Source: a virus
Length of the DNA stretch: 22,858 nucleotides
Virus record (IMG/VR): IMGVR_UViG_3300029263_000681
Coordinates: 1-22,858 of that record
Direction: 5' to 3' (one strand)
Position 1 is the stretch's first letter; each line of letters begins with the position of its first letter. Of this stretch, positions 1-5,768 are shown piece after piece. Under the pieces are notes generated by a model. The model searched no databases. It was not told the DNA's origin and saw only the letters and a program-made list of their open reading frames with translations. Position numbers and translations under genes: made by a program.

Positions 1-5
1 AAGAA

Positions 6-242
6 ATGATTAGAGAGGTAGAGCAGATAAAAATGCGTAAGGATATAAAGTATCTTTTAGAAGAACGTAATTTTAGTAAGGAAACAATTGCTGAAGCATT
101 GGGTATCGTTCCAAGAACAGTAAGAGATTTTATTACAATTGAAAGTGATTTTCACAAGAATACTTTTGATAAAGTATACCCAAGACTACAGGACTTTATG
201 AAGCAAATTAAAGAGGCAGAGGACTATAAACCAAATGAATGA
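6..242 (+). CDS. Small helix-turn-helix protein, possibly 5'-truncated
   Basis: The protein is 78 aa as read from the ATG at position 6. Residues about 23-45 (NFSKETIAEALGIVPRTVRD) have the spacing and hydrophobic pattern of a helix-turn-helix, so it is probably a small DNA-binding regulator. The rest is charged and helical. The frame is open to the left edge (the codon before the ATG is GAA), so the true start may lie outside the window. An internal ATG at 33 has no well-spaced ribosome site. Its stop overlaps the next start at 235 by 8 bases, so it is the first visible member of a four-gene cluster. The target and role cannot be told from the sequence. Confidence 0.7.
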   Translation: MIREVEQIKMRKDIKYLLEERNFSKETIAEALGIVPRTVRDFITIESDFHKNTFDKVYPRLQDFMKQIKEAEDYKPNE

Positions 243-414
243 ACTCATTAATGAAATAATAGCTGAGATCAAAAGAGATATTGATCTAGATAATATGATG
301 GCTCTGAGAGACATGTTAACTAGACTGTTAGAGGATGGAGAGAACAAACATATACTAACCCGTTACTTATCTGAGTTCCCAGAACTACGAGAAGAATATA
401 AGGACAAAAAATGA
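235..414 (+). CDS. Small acidic hypothetical protein (59 aa)
   Basis: This ORF begins MNELINEIIAEIKRDI and ends ELREEYKDKK. It is almost wholly helical in pattern, with alternating Leu/Ile and Asp/Glu/Lys, and shows no membrane segment, Cys pair or catalytic motif. Its ATG lies inside the end of the upstream gene (8-base overlap) and its TGA shares the ATGA junction with the next gene, so translation is probably coupled along the cluster. I do not recognise the family. Such small helical proteins in phage early regions are often host-takeover or regulatory factors, but nothing here shows that directly. Confidence 0.65.
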   Translation: MNELINEIIAEIKRDIDLDNMMALRDMLTRLLEDGENKHILTRYLSEFPELREEYKDKK

Positions 415-584
415 GCAAAGAGATTGATCACCAAGAGGCCGCTAGAAAGCTAACAAGAAAATATAATATCTATAGAACTGTAAGCAGTTTTAAGAAACCC
501 AAGTTTAGAAGCGAGGATGATATTCAACAAATAATGTCTAAGGAGGACTGGGAGCGATACAGCTACCATATTAAAAATGCCTAA
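411..584 (+). CDS. Small basic hypothetical protein (57 aa)
   Basis: The ORF reads MSKEIDHQEAARKLTRKYNI at its N-terminus and ends SYHIKNA. It starts in an ATGA overlap with the preceding gene and ends 8 bases inside the next one. Overlaps on both sides and codon use like the neighbours support it as a real gene. The N-terminal half is basic and the C-terminal half (about 34-50) is acidic with two Trp/Tyr residues. There is no recognisable domain and the function is unknown. Confidence 0.6.
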   Translation: MSKEIDHQEAARKLTRKYNIYRTVSSFKKPKFRSEDDIQQIMSKEDWERYSYHIKNA

Positions 585-777
585 TTTATTTATAAAGATG
601 GTTGAATGGGAAGAAGTCATCAACGACCTTAACATTCCAGAAGGATTTGATAACGAAGGATTCAAGCTTGGGTTCTTAGTATTTAAAAATAAAAAAAGAT
701 TATATCCAGATCAATTGTTTTGGTTTAAATCAGATAAAAGCCGTTGGAAAGGTTTGGAGGATTATCTTGCTAAATAA
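577..777 (+). CDS. Small hypothetical protein (66 aa)
   Basis: This is the last gene of the left-hand cluster. Its ATG at 577 overlaps the previous stop by 8 bases; a second in-frame ATG at 598 (MVEWEEV) is a possible alternative start. The protein is rich in Trp, Phe and Lys, with aromatic stretches such as LYPDQLFWFKSDKSRWKG, and is predicted soluble. No family is recognised. It is followed by a 78-base convergent gap before the terminase small subunit gene on the other strand. No strong hairpin terminator is visible in that gap. Confidence 0.6.
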   Translation: MPNLFIKMVEWEEVINDLNIPEGFDNEGFKLGFLVFKNKKRLYPDQLFWFKSDKSRWKGLEDYLAK

Positions 778-855
778 ACTTATTACCATTAGAATCGGGT
801 TGTGTTGGTTAGTTGATTTGTTTTTAAAACTCCTCTACTCTCCTAATAGTATGAT

Positions 856-1587
856 TCAACTAACTGGCACTTCATCATGACCCTCTTCATTATTGCCGTT
901 ATCATCTACTTGCTTCTCTTGGTTCTCGACCGACCCAGTAATCGTTGATTCTTTTTTACCGTCTATAGGCTCTTCATCTTCTTGATCTAGAGCCTTTTCA
1001 TTATCTATCCCATCTTCTTGATCCAACGCATCTAATCCGTTCATCTCATCTTCCAGAGAAATTGGATCCAGAACATCTTCTTTGTTTTGCAGACTAGCTT
1101 CGACGACATTACCCAGGAGCTGAGAAAGTCTTGATTCAACCTCTTCCCGACTCATCTGATCTACCTTCCCGAACATGACTTCTTTACGATCAACAATCAA
1201 GCCCCCGACTTTCAATAAACTATTCTGTGCAGATATGGCCGCATTAAAAGACCCAGCTTCTAAAGCTTTGTCCCGAATGTCGTAAAGATCTTGTACAGCC
1301 CGATCATAATTAAGTTCATACTTCTTTTTAGCCTCATTCATCAGATAGTTATATTCTTTACGGATGAGAGGCTTTCTCATTAGTTTGTTGGCTGCTTGTC
1401 TGGGACTGGTATAACCAGCCTTGTAAGCACATTCTACGAGAGACAGGCGAGGATTGTTGACTGCTTGCCAAATAAAATTTCTTTGTCTTCTGTTGAGGGA
1501 GTTGTCTAGATTGGCATATTCAATGGGAGCTTCTTCATCTTCTGAAATGATAGTTTCGTATTCAAGTTTATTTTTTCTGAATCCCAT
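856..1587 (-). CDS. terS: Terminase small subunit
   Basis: The protein is 243 aa. Residues about 32-80 match the DNA-binding part of Terminase_2-type small subunits: RRQRNFIW, then VECAYKAGYTSPRQAANKLM forming a helix-turn-helix, then a PLIRKEY segment. Residues 80-165 are helical, as in the oligomerisation region that builds the ring which recognises packaging DNA and recruits the large subunit. The C-terminal tail (about 168-240) is strongly acidic and contains a repeated ALDQED element at about 187-192 and 199-204, an extension longer than usual. The large subunit is not next to it; plus-strand small genes follow instead. No clear ribosome site precedes the ATG. A sigma70-like promoter lies about 110 bases upstream. 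Confidence 0.8.
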   Translation of the reverse strand: MGFRKNKLEYETIISEDEEAPIEYANLDNSLNRRQRNFIWQAVNNPRLSLVECAYKAGYTSPRQAANKLMRKPLIRKEYNYLMNEAKKKYELNYDRAVQDLYDIRDKALEAGSFNAAISAQNSLLKVGGLIVDRKEVMFGKVDQMSREEVESRLSQLLGNVVEASLQNKEDVLDPISLEDEMNGLDALDQEDGIDNEKALDQEDEEPIDGKKESTITGSVENQEKQVDDNGNNEEGHDEVPVS

Positions 1588-1695
1588 ATTTATTAAGCAT
1601 ATTAGAGTTTTGAGTAAATATAAGTAATACCTACCCCCACTTTACCCTAAAGTGTATTGTGAGGATACATTACAAAGAACAACCTAGTCAAGATA

Positions 1696-1725
1696 TTTAT
1701 AATATATTTATAAGGATATAGTCAA
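1696..1725 (-). promoter_or_regulatory. Sigma70-like promoter for terS
   Basis: On the minus strand, TTGACT (-35, plus coordinates 1720-1725) is followed by an 18-base spacer and TATAAA (-10, 1696-1701). Each hexamer matches five of six consensus bases. It points toward terS, leaving a leader of roughly 100 bases. The leader contains a weak inverted repeat. Confidence 0.45.
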
Positions 1726-1779
1726 AGTCTTGTGACAAAAATGCAAAAAATAAAATAATCCGCAAACCCCGACTCCTAT

Positions 1780-1803
1780 CATGTTTTATGACGTCACACA
1801 TGT
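1780..1803. repeat. Palindrome, operator-like
   Basis: TGACGTCA at 1789-1796 is a perfect palindrome. CATG occurs on both sides (1780-1783 and 1799-1802), and ACATGT at 1798-1803 is itself palindromic. The arrangement is dyad-like but not exactly concentric. It sits between the end of the 92-aa gene and the terS promoter, a fitting place for an operator or packaging-protein site. Confidence 0.3.
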
Positions 1804-1828
1804 CTGACAAAAGTAGGACAATAATAGA

Positions 1829-2107
1829 TTAGTCTTTATCTGGGGTCACTAATGACACATAAGACTCATCATCTGGTATGTCAATATACTGATCTAAAAT
1901 GCAATCTATGAGATCTAACATCTTTTCATCATCAACAACCTCTCTTTGAAGTTGAGAGATAGAAAAGCTTAATGTTGTTAGTATTATGTGCTTTCGGTCT
2001 TCGCCTCTTGTAGTGAAATTGGTGAGTAAGCTTTCTAAACGAGAGACCACCTCTGACAAGGTAGGCTTCTTCATTTTAGTTTGTATTGGTACTATTTTAA
2101 TTGTCAT
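1829..2107 (-). CDS. Hypothetical helical protein (92 aa)
   Basis: A soluble, largely helical protein with an acidic C-terminal half (for example DDEKMLDLIDCILDQYIDIP). The N-terminal 15 residues are basic. There is no membrane segment or catalytic motif that I recognise. It lies 30 bases after a 41-aa ORF on the same strand and 241 bases before terS, so it may be the last gene of a short minus-strand unit starting at 2558. Its ribosome site is weak: AGG lies only a few bases from the ATG. Function unknown. Confidence 0.6.
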   Translation of the reverse strand: MTIKIVPIQTKMKKPTLSEVVSRLESLLTNFTTRGEDRKHIILTTLSFSISQLQREVVDDEKMLDLIDCILDQYIDIPDDESYVSLVTPDKD

Positions 2108-2137
2108 ACCTAATATTAACGCAATTAGGTACTTTTT

Positions 2138-2263
2138 CTAGATTTCTTTTTTAATTTCTTTGCTTATGTACTTCATAAGAATATTTACAAGTTCTATTCG
2201 TTCGGATCTCGTTAGCTTTTTAAACTCTAACATAATGCTTTCTATTGCTTTTTGGCCTTCCAT
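2138..2263 (-). CDS. Very small hypothetical protein (41 aa)
   Basis: This short ORF reads MEGQKAIESIMLEFKKLTRS at its start and ends SKEIKKEI. It has an ATG preceded by AGGGGAAC at a suitable distance, which is the main reason to accept it. The product would be a single charged amphipathic helix or helical hairpin. It lies between the hairpin at 2282-2318 and the 92-aa gene, on the same strand as both neighbours. I do not recognise it, and at this length a chance ORF is not excluded. Confidence 0.5.
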   Translation of the reverse strand: MEGQKAIESIMLEFKKLTRSERIELVNILMKYISKEIKKEI

Positions 2264-2281
2264 GTTGTTCCCCTAAATAAA

Positions 2282-2318
2282 GCAGGAGGTTTTTCGCTAA
2301 GCCCTCCTGATTGCTTTT
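2282..2318. terminator. Hairpin terminator after the 68-aa gene
   Basis: CAGGAGG at 2283-2289 pairs perfectly with CCTCCTG at 2303-2309 around a 13-base loop. On the minus strand the stem is followed by CTTTATTT, and on the plus strand by ATTGCTTTT. It lies just past the minus-strand gene ending at 2352, so it most likely terminates or attenuates that transcript before the 41-aa gene. Confidence 0.6.
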
Positions 2319-2351
2319 AAATTTATCTAGCTCTAACTAAATAATACGATC

Positions 2352-2558
2352 TTAATAAATGTTTACTGTTTCTAGTAAGTCTTCGTTATGAAATAGCTCA
2401 ACTTCCGCAGCCGGATCAAAGCAATCATACTTCAAATTTATTTTGTGATATTTTTTATATGCATCAACAATGTTAAAAGTTTTCTTGTCTGCATAATCTG
2501 CTTCGGCTTGGTCATATGATAAACGCATCATCATATACATATCTTTCGTTCCACTCAT
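2352..2558 (-). CDS. Hypothetical protein (68 aa)
   Basis: The start is set at the ATG at 2558, because AAGGAG lies 7 bases upstream of it. A longer reading from 2597 adds 13 residues but would place that ribosome site inside the gene. The protein begins MSGTKDMYMMMRLSYDQAEA and has several Tyr and Asp/Glu residues in a soluble fold of unknown type. It is divergent from the 58-aa gene at 2644, with an 85-base shared control region. It is followed by a hairpin terminator. Function unknown. Confidence 0.6.
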   Translation of the reverse strand: MSGTKDMYMMMRLSYDQAEADYADKKTFNIVDAYKKYHKINLKYDCFDPAAEVELFHNEDLLETVNIY

Positions 2559-2586
2559 GTAATCTCCTTTGTTTCTAAATGTAGAC

Positions 2587-2614
2587 ATTATGCACAATTT
2601 AGATTAGAATGCAA
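2587..2614 (-). promoter_or_regulatory. Possible promoter for the 68-aa gene
   Basis: On the minus strand CATAAT (plus 2587-2592) matches five of six -10 consensus bases. TTGCAT (2609-2614) lies 16 bases further upstream as a weak -35. The position 30-60 bases before the ATG is appropriate. The -35 match is poor, so this is tentative. Confidence 0.3.
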
Positions 2615-2643
2615 ACTTACATATATTATTACAGGAGAGTAAT

Positions 2644-2820
2644 ATGACATTTGATTATAAGAAACAAATTGATGCTTTGTTAGTATCAACACACACCAAC
2701 GGCATAAGTAATGACGAAGTTAATTATGCTTTATTTAACCTAAAAGTAGCTATCGCTGAATTAACCGTTGCAGTTAACAACCTTAATATTACAGCAGAAG
2801 AAATCAAGGAGGTCTCTTAA
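2644..2820 (+). CDS. Small hypothetical protein upstream of RecE-like gene (58 aa)
   Basis: The ORF starts MTFDYKKQIDALLVSTHTNG with a good ribosome site (CAGGAGAG, about 5 bases before the ATG). It ends in TAATG, sharing one base with the start of the RecE-like gene. The sequence is one or two amphipathic helices with Leu, Ile and Val spacing suited to a coiled coil or small helical bundle. The tight coupling suggests co-expression with the exonuclease; whether it is a partner of that enzyme is unknown. Confidence 0.65.
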   Translation: MTFDYKKQIDALLVSTHTNGISNDEVNYALFNLKVAIAELTVAVNNLNITAEEIKEVS

Positions 2821-3728
2821 TGAATAAACTACCAGAAATATTAGAAAACCAAGATCATACAATTATTGGTGACGCTATTTACTTCCCAGATATGGAGCAT
2901 AACTTCTACCATGAAGTACCAGGCATATCCTCATCTAACATAAGAAGATTTGGTCAGAGCCAGCTACATGCCTTTGAAGAGGAACATGAAACAACGGCAG
3001 CAATGCGCTTTGGAACTGCAGCTCATTCTTTAATAGTAGAGGGAGAGGAGGCCTTTGTTAATGATGTAGTTTGTTTAACTGGATCTCCGTATACCAATGC
3101 TAACAAAGATCTTAAGAAAGACTATGAAAGCAGAGGACTAACCGTTATTAATGCTAAAGAAAAAGATACTTTATACGGCATGAGAGAAGCCTTAATACCA
3201 GAGGGCGTAAAGTATTTATCTGCAGATGAAGGAGAATATCCAGAGATCTTTAACTCTCCGTTTGAGAGAGCTATCTTCTGGTGGGAAAAGAATCTTTTAC
3301 TTAAGGTTAAGTCAGATGTCCTTAGATCGCCTATAGTCATTCCTCATGACTCTAATTCTATTATCTTAGTCGACTATAAGACTACTCAAGATTGTTCCGT
3401 CAGAGGCTTTACAAGCTCTATTAGGAAGTATCAGTATGATCTACAAGCGGCTTGGTATAAGAGAGGCTTTGAGAAGGCAGGATTTAAAGTTACAGACTTT
3501 ATCTTTGTAGCTCAAGAAAAGAAGAAACCGTATGCAAGTAAAGTATTTAAGATGAGGCATGAGGATATGGATGATGATTGGCTTAAATTAGAATCGCTTC
3601 TTGACGGATATAACGATGTATTAAATGGTAAGAAGGCAACCATATACAATTCACCAAGTGTTGTTGAGGTGGATTTAAATCGTGTAAATACAAATAATAG
3701 TTCTACAAATTTATGGAGTGATAAATGA
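2820..3728 (+). CDS. RecE-like PD-(D/E)XK exonuclease (DUF3799/PDDEXK_1 type)
   Basis: This 302-aa protein shows the ordered motifs of RecE/phage exonuclease-type PD-(D/E)XK enzymes: ISSSNIRRF near the start, a MRFGTAAHSLI segment with His69, KVKSDVL with Asp166, the core ILVDYKTT with Asp185-x-Lys187, and YQYDLQAAWY with Gln208/Tyr213. In this family these residues bind metal and cleave DNA, resecting double-stranded ends to give 3' single strands for annealing. The strong AAGGAGG ribosome site lies in the tail of the upstream gene. The Sak4-like ATPase and DUF669-type binding protein needed to complete recombination are encoded on the opposite strand just downstream. Substrate polarity cannot be read from the sequence. 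Confidence 0.8.
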   Translation: MNKLPEILENQDHTIIGDAIYFPDMEHNFYHEVPGISSSNIRRFGQSQLHAFEEEHETTAAMRFGTAAHSLIVEGEEAFVNDVVCLTGSPYTNANKDLKKDYESRGLTVINAKEKDTLYGMREALIPEGVKYLSADEGEYPEIFNSPFERAIFWWEKNLLLKVKSDVLRSPIVIPHDSNSIILVDYKTTQDCSVRGFTSSIRKYQYDLQAAWYKRGFEKAGFKVTDFIFVAQEKKKPYASKVFKMRHEDMDDDWLKLESLLDGYNDVLNGKKATIYNSPSVVEVDLNRVNTNNSSTNLWSDK

Positions 3729-3964
3729 TGCAAACAGAAGAAGAAACTAACGACCCGGTAAATCCTAGCCACTATAAAAGTGGTGGGATTGAATGTATAG
3801 AGGCTATAAAGGCCGCTTTAACAAAGGAAGAGTTTAAGGGCTACTGCAAGGGCAATGCTATTAAATATATTTGGAGAGAGGATTTAAAGGATCAGAATAT
3901 AGTAGATCTTCAAAAGTCTGTATGGTATCTCTTAAAGCAGATAGAGGAGTTAGAGCAGCTGTAA
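3725..3964 (+). CDS. DUF3310 family protein
   Basis: A 79-aa protein with the full DUF3310 signature: NDPVNPSHYKSGGIECIEAI at about 10-30, then FKGYCKGNAIKYIWR and a C-terminal helix LQKSVWYLLKQIEEL. Members are widespread in phages beside replication and recombination genes. They are often labelled nucleotide kinase, but no P-loop is present here, so I do not accept that label. Its ATG overlaps the preceding stop (ATGATG junction) and its stop overlaps the next start. Its biochemical role is not established. Confidence 0.85.
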   Translation: MMQTEEETNDPVNPSHYKSGGIECIEAIKAALTKEEFKGYCKGNAIKYIWREDLKDQNIVDLQKSVWYLLKQIEELEQL

Positions 3965-4113
3965 TGAGTGGCAAGGGATCAAAGAGAAGGCCGGAGGATC
4001 AAAAAAAAATAGAGTCTAACTGGGACAATATCTTTAAGAAGAAGAAGCGAAAGAAAGATCCCAACAAGGAAGGCTACATAAAAATAGAAAATCCAAGGAA
4101 TTTCGTAACATAA
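3964..4113 (+). CDS. Small basic conserved phage protein (49 aa)
   Basis: The ORF starts MSGKGSKRRPEDQKKIESNW and continues with NIFKKKKRKKDP. A short N-terminal GKGS-R-P segment followed by a W-x-x-IF helix is a pattern I know from many small phage proteins encoded beside DUF3310 genes. The start is the ATG in the TAATG junction with the DUF3310 gene; a longer in-frame reading from 3871 is rejected because it lies within that gene. The strong positive charge suggests nucleic-acid contact. Its stop codon touches the terminator hairpin. Function unknown. Confidence 0.7.
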   Translation: MSGKGSKRRPEDQKKIESNWDNIFKKKKRKKDPNKEGYIKIENPRNFVT

Positions 4114-4114
4114 A

Positions 4115-4135
4115 AAAGGGGCTTAACGCCCCTTT
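4115..4135. terminator. Bidirectional intrinsic terminator
   Basis: GGGGC (4118-4122) pairs with GCCCC (4128-4132) around a TTAAC loop, and the stem extends with AAA/TTT on either side. The plus strand continues TTTCGTTT and the minus strand TTTTTTA. It sits between two convergent genes whose stops are at 4113 and 4153, so it serves both transcription units. Confidence 0.85.
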
Positions 4136-4152
4136 CGTTTACCTATTCTAAC

Positions 4153-4617
4153 TTAAAAAGGTGGTACAGCTTCTGGTGGAGGGGACATCCCATCATTATC
4201 AGCAGGAGCATATAATCTTACTTTATTCTTATATGATTCTACTGTTACACCTTCGTTGTTAATCCACTTATCCTCATACTGGCTAAGCGTCAATGTAAGT
4301 GATTTACCTACAAATTCAGCACCAACATTAGGGAACTTTTTAAAGCCTGTAGCCTTAGTTAAAAACGTAAAGTTTTCGTTAGAAATCCTTTTAGCGTCTT
4401 CATTAACACTCCACAAGTTATACCACTCTGTATGATCTCGGTACTTACCTCCATCAATCTGGAATACTATCTTCTGTGTCCAGTTACCACTCTTCGCCTT
4501 GTACTTCTCTTCGCCAACAATCTTGGCTTTATAAGTACCATCCGGAGCAACTTCTGGGCCTTTCGACTCTGTTTGCTCTATATTATCAAAAAACTCAACG
4601 CCGTCAAAATCTGACAT
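4153..4617 (-). CDS. DUF669-type single-strand DNA-binding protein
   Basis: The 154-aa protein begins SDFDGVEFFDNIEQ and carries the segment PDGTYKAKIVGEEKYKAKSG, then KIVFQIDGGKYRD, as in DUF669 phage proteins that act as single-strand DNA-binding proteins with an OB-like fold. The C-terminus is acidic and proline-rich and ends in VPPF, comparable to the acidic tip with terminal Phe that bacterial SSBs use to recruit partners. It starts one base inside the stop of the Sak4-like ATPase gene, the usual pairing for single-strand annealing or recombinase modules. It ends just before the shared terminator. Confidence 0.75.
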   Translation of the reverse strand: MSDFDGVEFFDNIEQTESKGPEVAPDGTYKAKIVGEEKYKAKSGNWTQKIVFQIDGGKYRDHTEWYNLWSVNEDAKRISNENFTFLTKATGFKKFPNVGAEFVGKSLTLTLSQYEDKWINNEGVTVESYKNKVRLYAPADNDGMSPPPEAVPPF

Positions 4618-5330
4618 TACGCACTCTCCTTTTCTATATTAGTATTAAAACCTAATTTTGCAATTAGATCAGTTAAATTCGGCTTCTCAAAGGGTTCTAG
4701 CTTACCGCTACGGTCTTTAGCTGTATAGCCTTGACCTATCCTTGTTTGTAGCCATCTTGCAACAACCGCATTACCTTCATCATCTTGATCGTCCATAATG
4801 CGAATTGCTAAAACCTCGTCAAAGAAATACGTTATTGCATCTCCTAGAGGTTTACTTGCCATCTTAGGACCAAAGAAAAACACGCCGTCATTATTATCTT
4901 TGCCTTCTTTGCAAAGAAATAAGACATGCATGTCTAAGTCCCTAAATGATCTCATTAGACTGGTGACTGCCTCACTTACATTCTGGTAAGCCATTCTCCC
5001 GTCTTTGTTTCTGCCCTTTTCATGCACGAGAAGTATCTCGCTAATCTCCGAAACAGAGTCTAAACATACGCTATCGTACTTTAGTTCTCCGGACTTAAGA
5101 GCGCTGTAAACCTCTCTCAAATCATCATATGTTTTTACTTCTATAGCCGACACATTAGGTGCGTCTTTAATAGAAAGTAATCCTGCTTCAGCACTAATAA
5201 CCAGAACAGATCCTGGCATAGTTTGTGTTGCATATGTTTTTCCGGCTCCTGCTTGACCATAAATAAGCAGCTTTGCTCCTTGTTGATCAACAAGCGCATC
5301 GGGCGTTGTTATTCTATCCTTTAAGCTCAT
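4617..5330 (-). CDS. Sak4-like / AAA_24 recombination ATPase
   Basis: This 237-aa protein is a compact RecA-fold ATPase. Walker A is GQAGAGKT at 25-32, and the Walker B strand is YDSVCLDS with Asp91. A later VLFLCKEGKDNN strand fits the sensor region, and the C-terminal part carries LQTRIGQGYTAKDRSG. Sak4-type proteins load on single-stranded DNA and anneal or pair strands together with a phage SSB, which is the next gene here (1-base overlap). GGGAGGT lies 9 bases before the ATG. A strong minus-strand promoter lies at 5373-5402. I am sure of the ATPase fold and fairly sure of the Sak4 role from context. Confidence 0.75.
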   Translation of the reverse strand: MSLKDRITTPDALVDQQGAKLLIYGQAGAGKTYATQTMPGSVLVISAEAGLLSIKDAPNVSAIEVKTYDDLREVYSALKSGELKYDSVCLDSVSEISEILLVHEKGRNKDGRMAYQNVSEAVTSLMRSFRDLDMHVLFLCKEGKDNNDGVFFFGPKMASKPLGDAITYFFDEVLAIRIMDDQDDEGNAVVARWLQTRIGQGYTAKDRSGKLEPFEKPNLTDLIAKLGFNTNIEKESA

Positions 5331-5366
5331 ATATCTCTACCTCCCGTAGTTATTTTAAAAATGAAC

Positions 5367-5395
5367 TTGTAAATTATACACTAAGTAATTACAAT
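5367..5395 (+). promoter_or_regulatory. Promoter for the regulator/primase operon
   Basis: TTGTAA (5367-5372) and TACAAT (5390-5395) are separated by exactly 17 bases, and the downstream gene starts 31 bases later with an AGGAG ribosome site. Its region is shared with an opposing promoter, so both probably cannot be occupied at once. Confidence 0.5.
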
Positions 5396-5402
5396 ATGTA
5401 AA
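5373..5402 (-). promoter_or_regulatory. Promoter for the Sak4/SSB operon
   Basis: On the minus strand, TTTACA (plus 5397-5402) and a perfect TATAAT (plus 5373-5378) are separated by 18 bases. This is the best sigma70-type match in the window. Transcription would start about 30-35 bases before the Sak4-like gene's ATG. Confidence 0.6.
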
Positions 5403-5409
5403 ACATATT
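5393..5409. promoter_or_regulatory. Inverted-repeat operator candidate
   Basis: AATATGT (5393-5399), AAA, ACATATT (5403-5409) form a perfect 7-bp inverted repeat. It covers the -35 of the leftward promoter and the -10/start region of the rightward one. It lies directly upstream of a Cro-like protein gene, which is the obvious candidate to bind it. A second, imperfect dyad (TTGTAAATTA/TAATTACAA) occupies 5367-5394. Confidence 0.45.
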
Positions 5410-5426
5410 ATTTAGGAGAAGTAATC

Positions 5427-5768
5427 ATGACAAGAAAGACAGACATAACATGGGTAGCCAACTACTACTTTAGAACGAAAGTAATGGCCACAAAAAAACT
5501 AAAGGAATTAGAGACTATGGGCGTACAACCAAAATATAAAGATAGGCAGGTTAAGAAATATACTTTATCTGACTATATAGAATTCTTAGGACACAAGAAA
5601 GCCTCAGAGGAGTTTGAATGTTCTGAAGCTTCTTGTAAATCTTGGAGATATGGATATAGACAACCGTCTATTGCGCAAGCAAAACAAATCATACAAGCGA
5701 CTGAAGGAAGACTGGACTTTGAATCTATATATGGGTCGATTTCTGAAATATTAGAAACAGAAGTTTAA
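5427..5768 (+). CDS. Cro-like DNA-binding regulator
   Basis: The 113-aa protein has an N-terminal basic, aromatic-rich stretch (1-45). A helix-turn-helix unit follows at about 48-98: DYIEFLGHKKASEEFECSEA, then a W-x-x-G-x-R-x-P element (WRYGYRQP) and an AKQIIQATEGRLDFESIYG tail. That order is typical of Cro/YdaS-type regulators. TTTAGGAGAAG gives a good ribosome site. It is the first gene of the rightward replication operon and sits beside a perfect inverted repeat over two overlapping divergent promoters, so autoregulation and control of the Sak4 operon are likely. The N-terminal third is unfamiliar and may add DNA or protein contacts. Confidence 0.65.
   Translation: MTRKTDITWVANYYFRTKVMATKKLKELETMGVQPKYKDRQVKKYTLSDYIEFLGHKKASEEFECSEASCKSWRYGYRQPSIAQAKQIIQATEGRLDFESIYGSISEILETEV

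Larger units (their letters stand above)
1588..1828. other. Longest non-coding gap: terS upstream region
   Basis: These 241 bases contain no ORF that I can support. They hold a promoter-like pair for terS (1696-1725), an 8-bp perfect palindrome TGACGTCA at 1789-1796 flanked by CATG on each side, and a short inverted repeat (TGTAT/ATACA around 1653-1670). The left half is A/T-rich. The gap next to terS makes it a candidate packaging-recognition or regulatory region, but that is inference. Confidence 0.5.

Noticed and set aside
1588-1828. tRNA or small structured RNA in the largest gap
   Set aside because: No cloverleaf, T-loop-like GTTCGA motif or CCA end was found; only short dyads are present.
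2559-2597. Upstream start for the 68-aa protein
   Set aside because: The AAGGAG ribosome site sits inside the extension and serves the ATG at 2558; the candidate promoter also overlaps the extension.
3725-3964. Nucleotide kinase annotation for the DUF3310 protein
   Set aside because: No P-loop or lid motif is visible in 79 residues; the label is commonly transferred without support.
3871-4113. Longer reading of the 49-aa protein from an upstream ATG
   Set aside because: The extra 31 codons lie inside the well-supported DUF3310 gene, and the TAATG junction at 3964 provides a coupled start.
5427-5768. Lysogeny repressor with integrase partner
   Set aside because: The regulator is small and Cro-like, and no integrase, excisionase or attachment-like repeat was seen in the window, so lysogeny is not supported.
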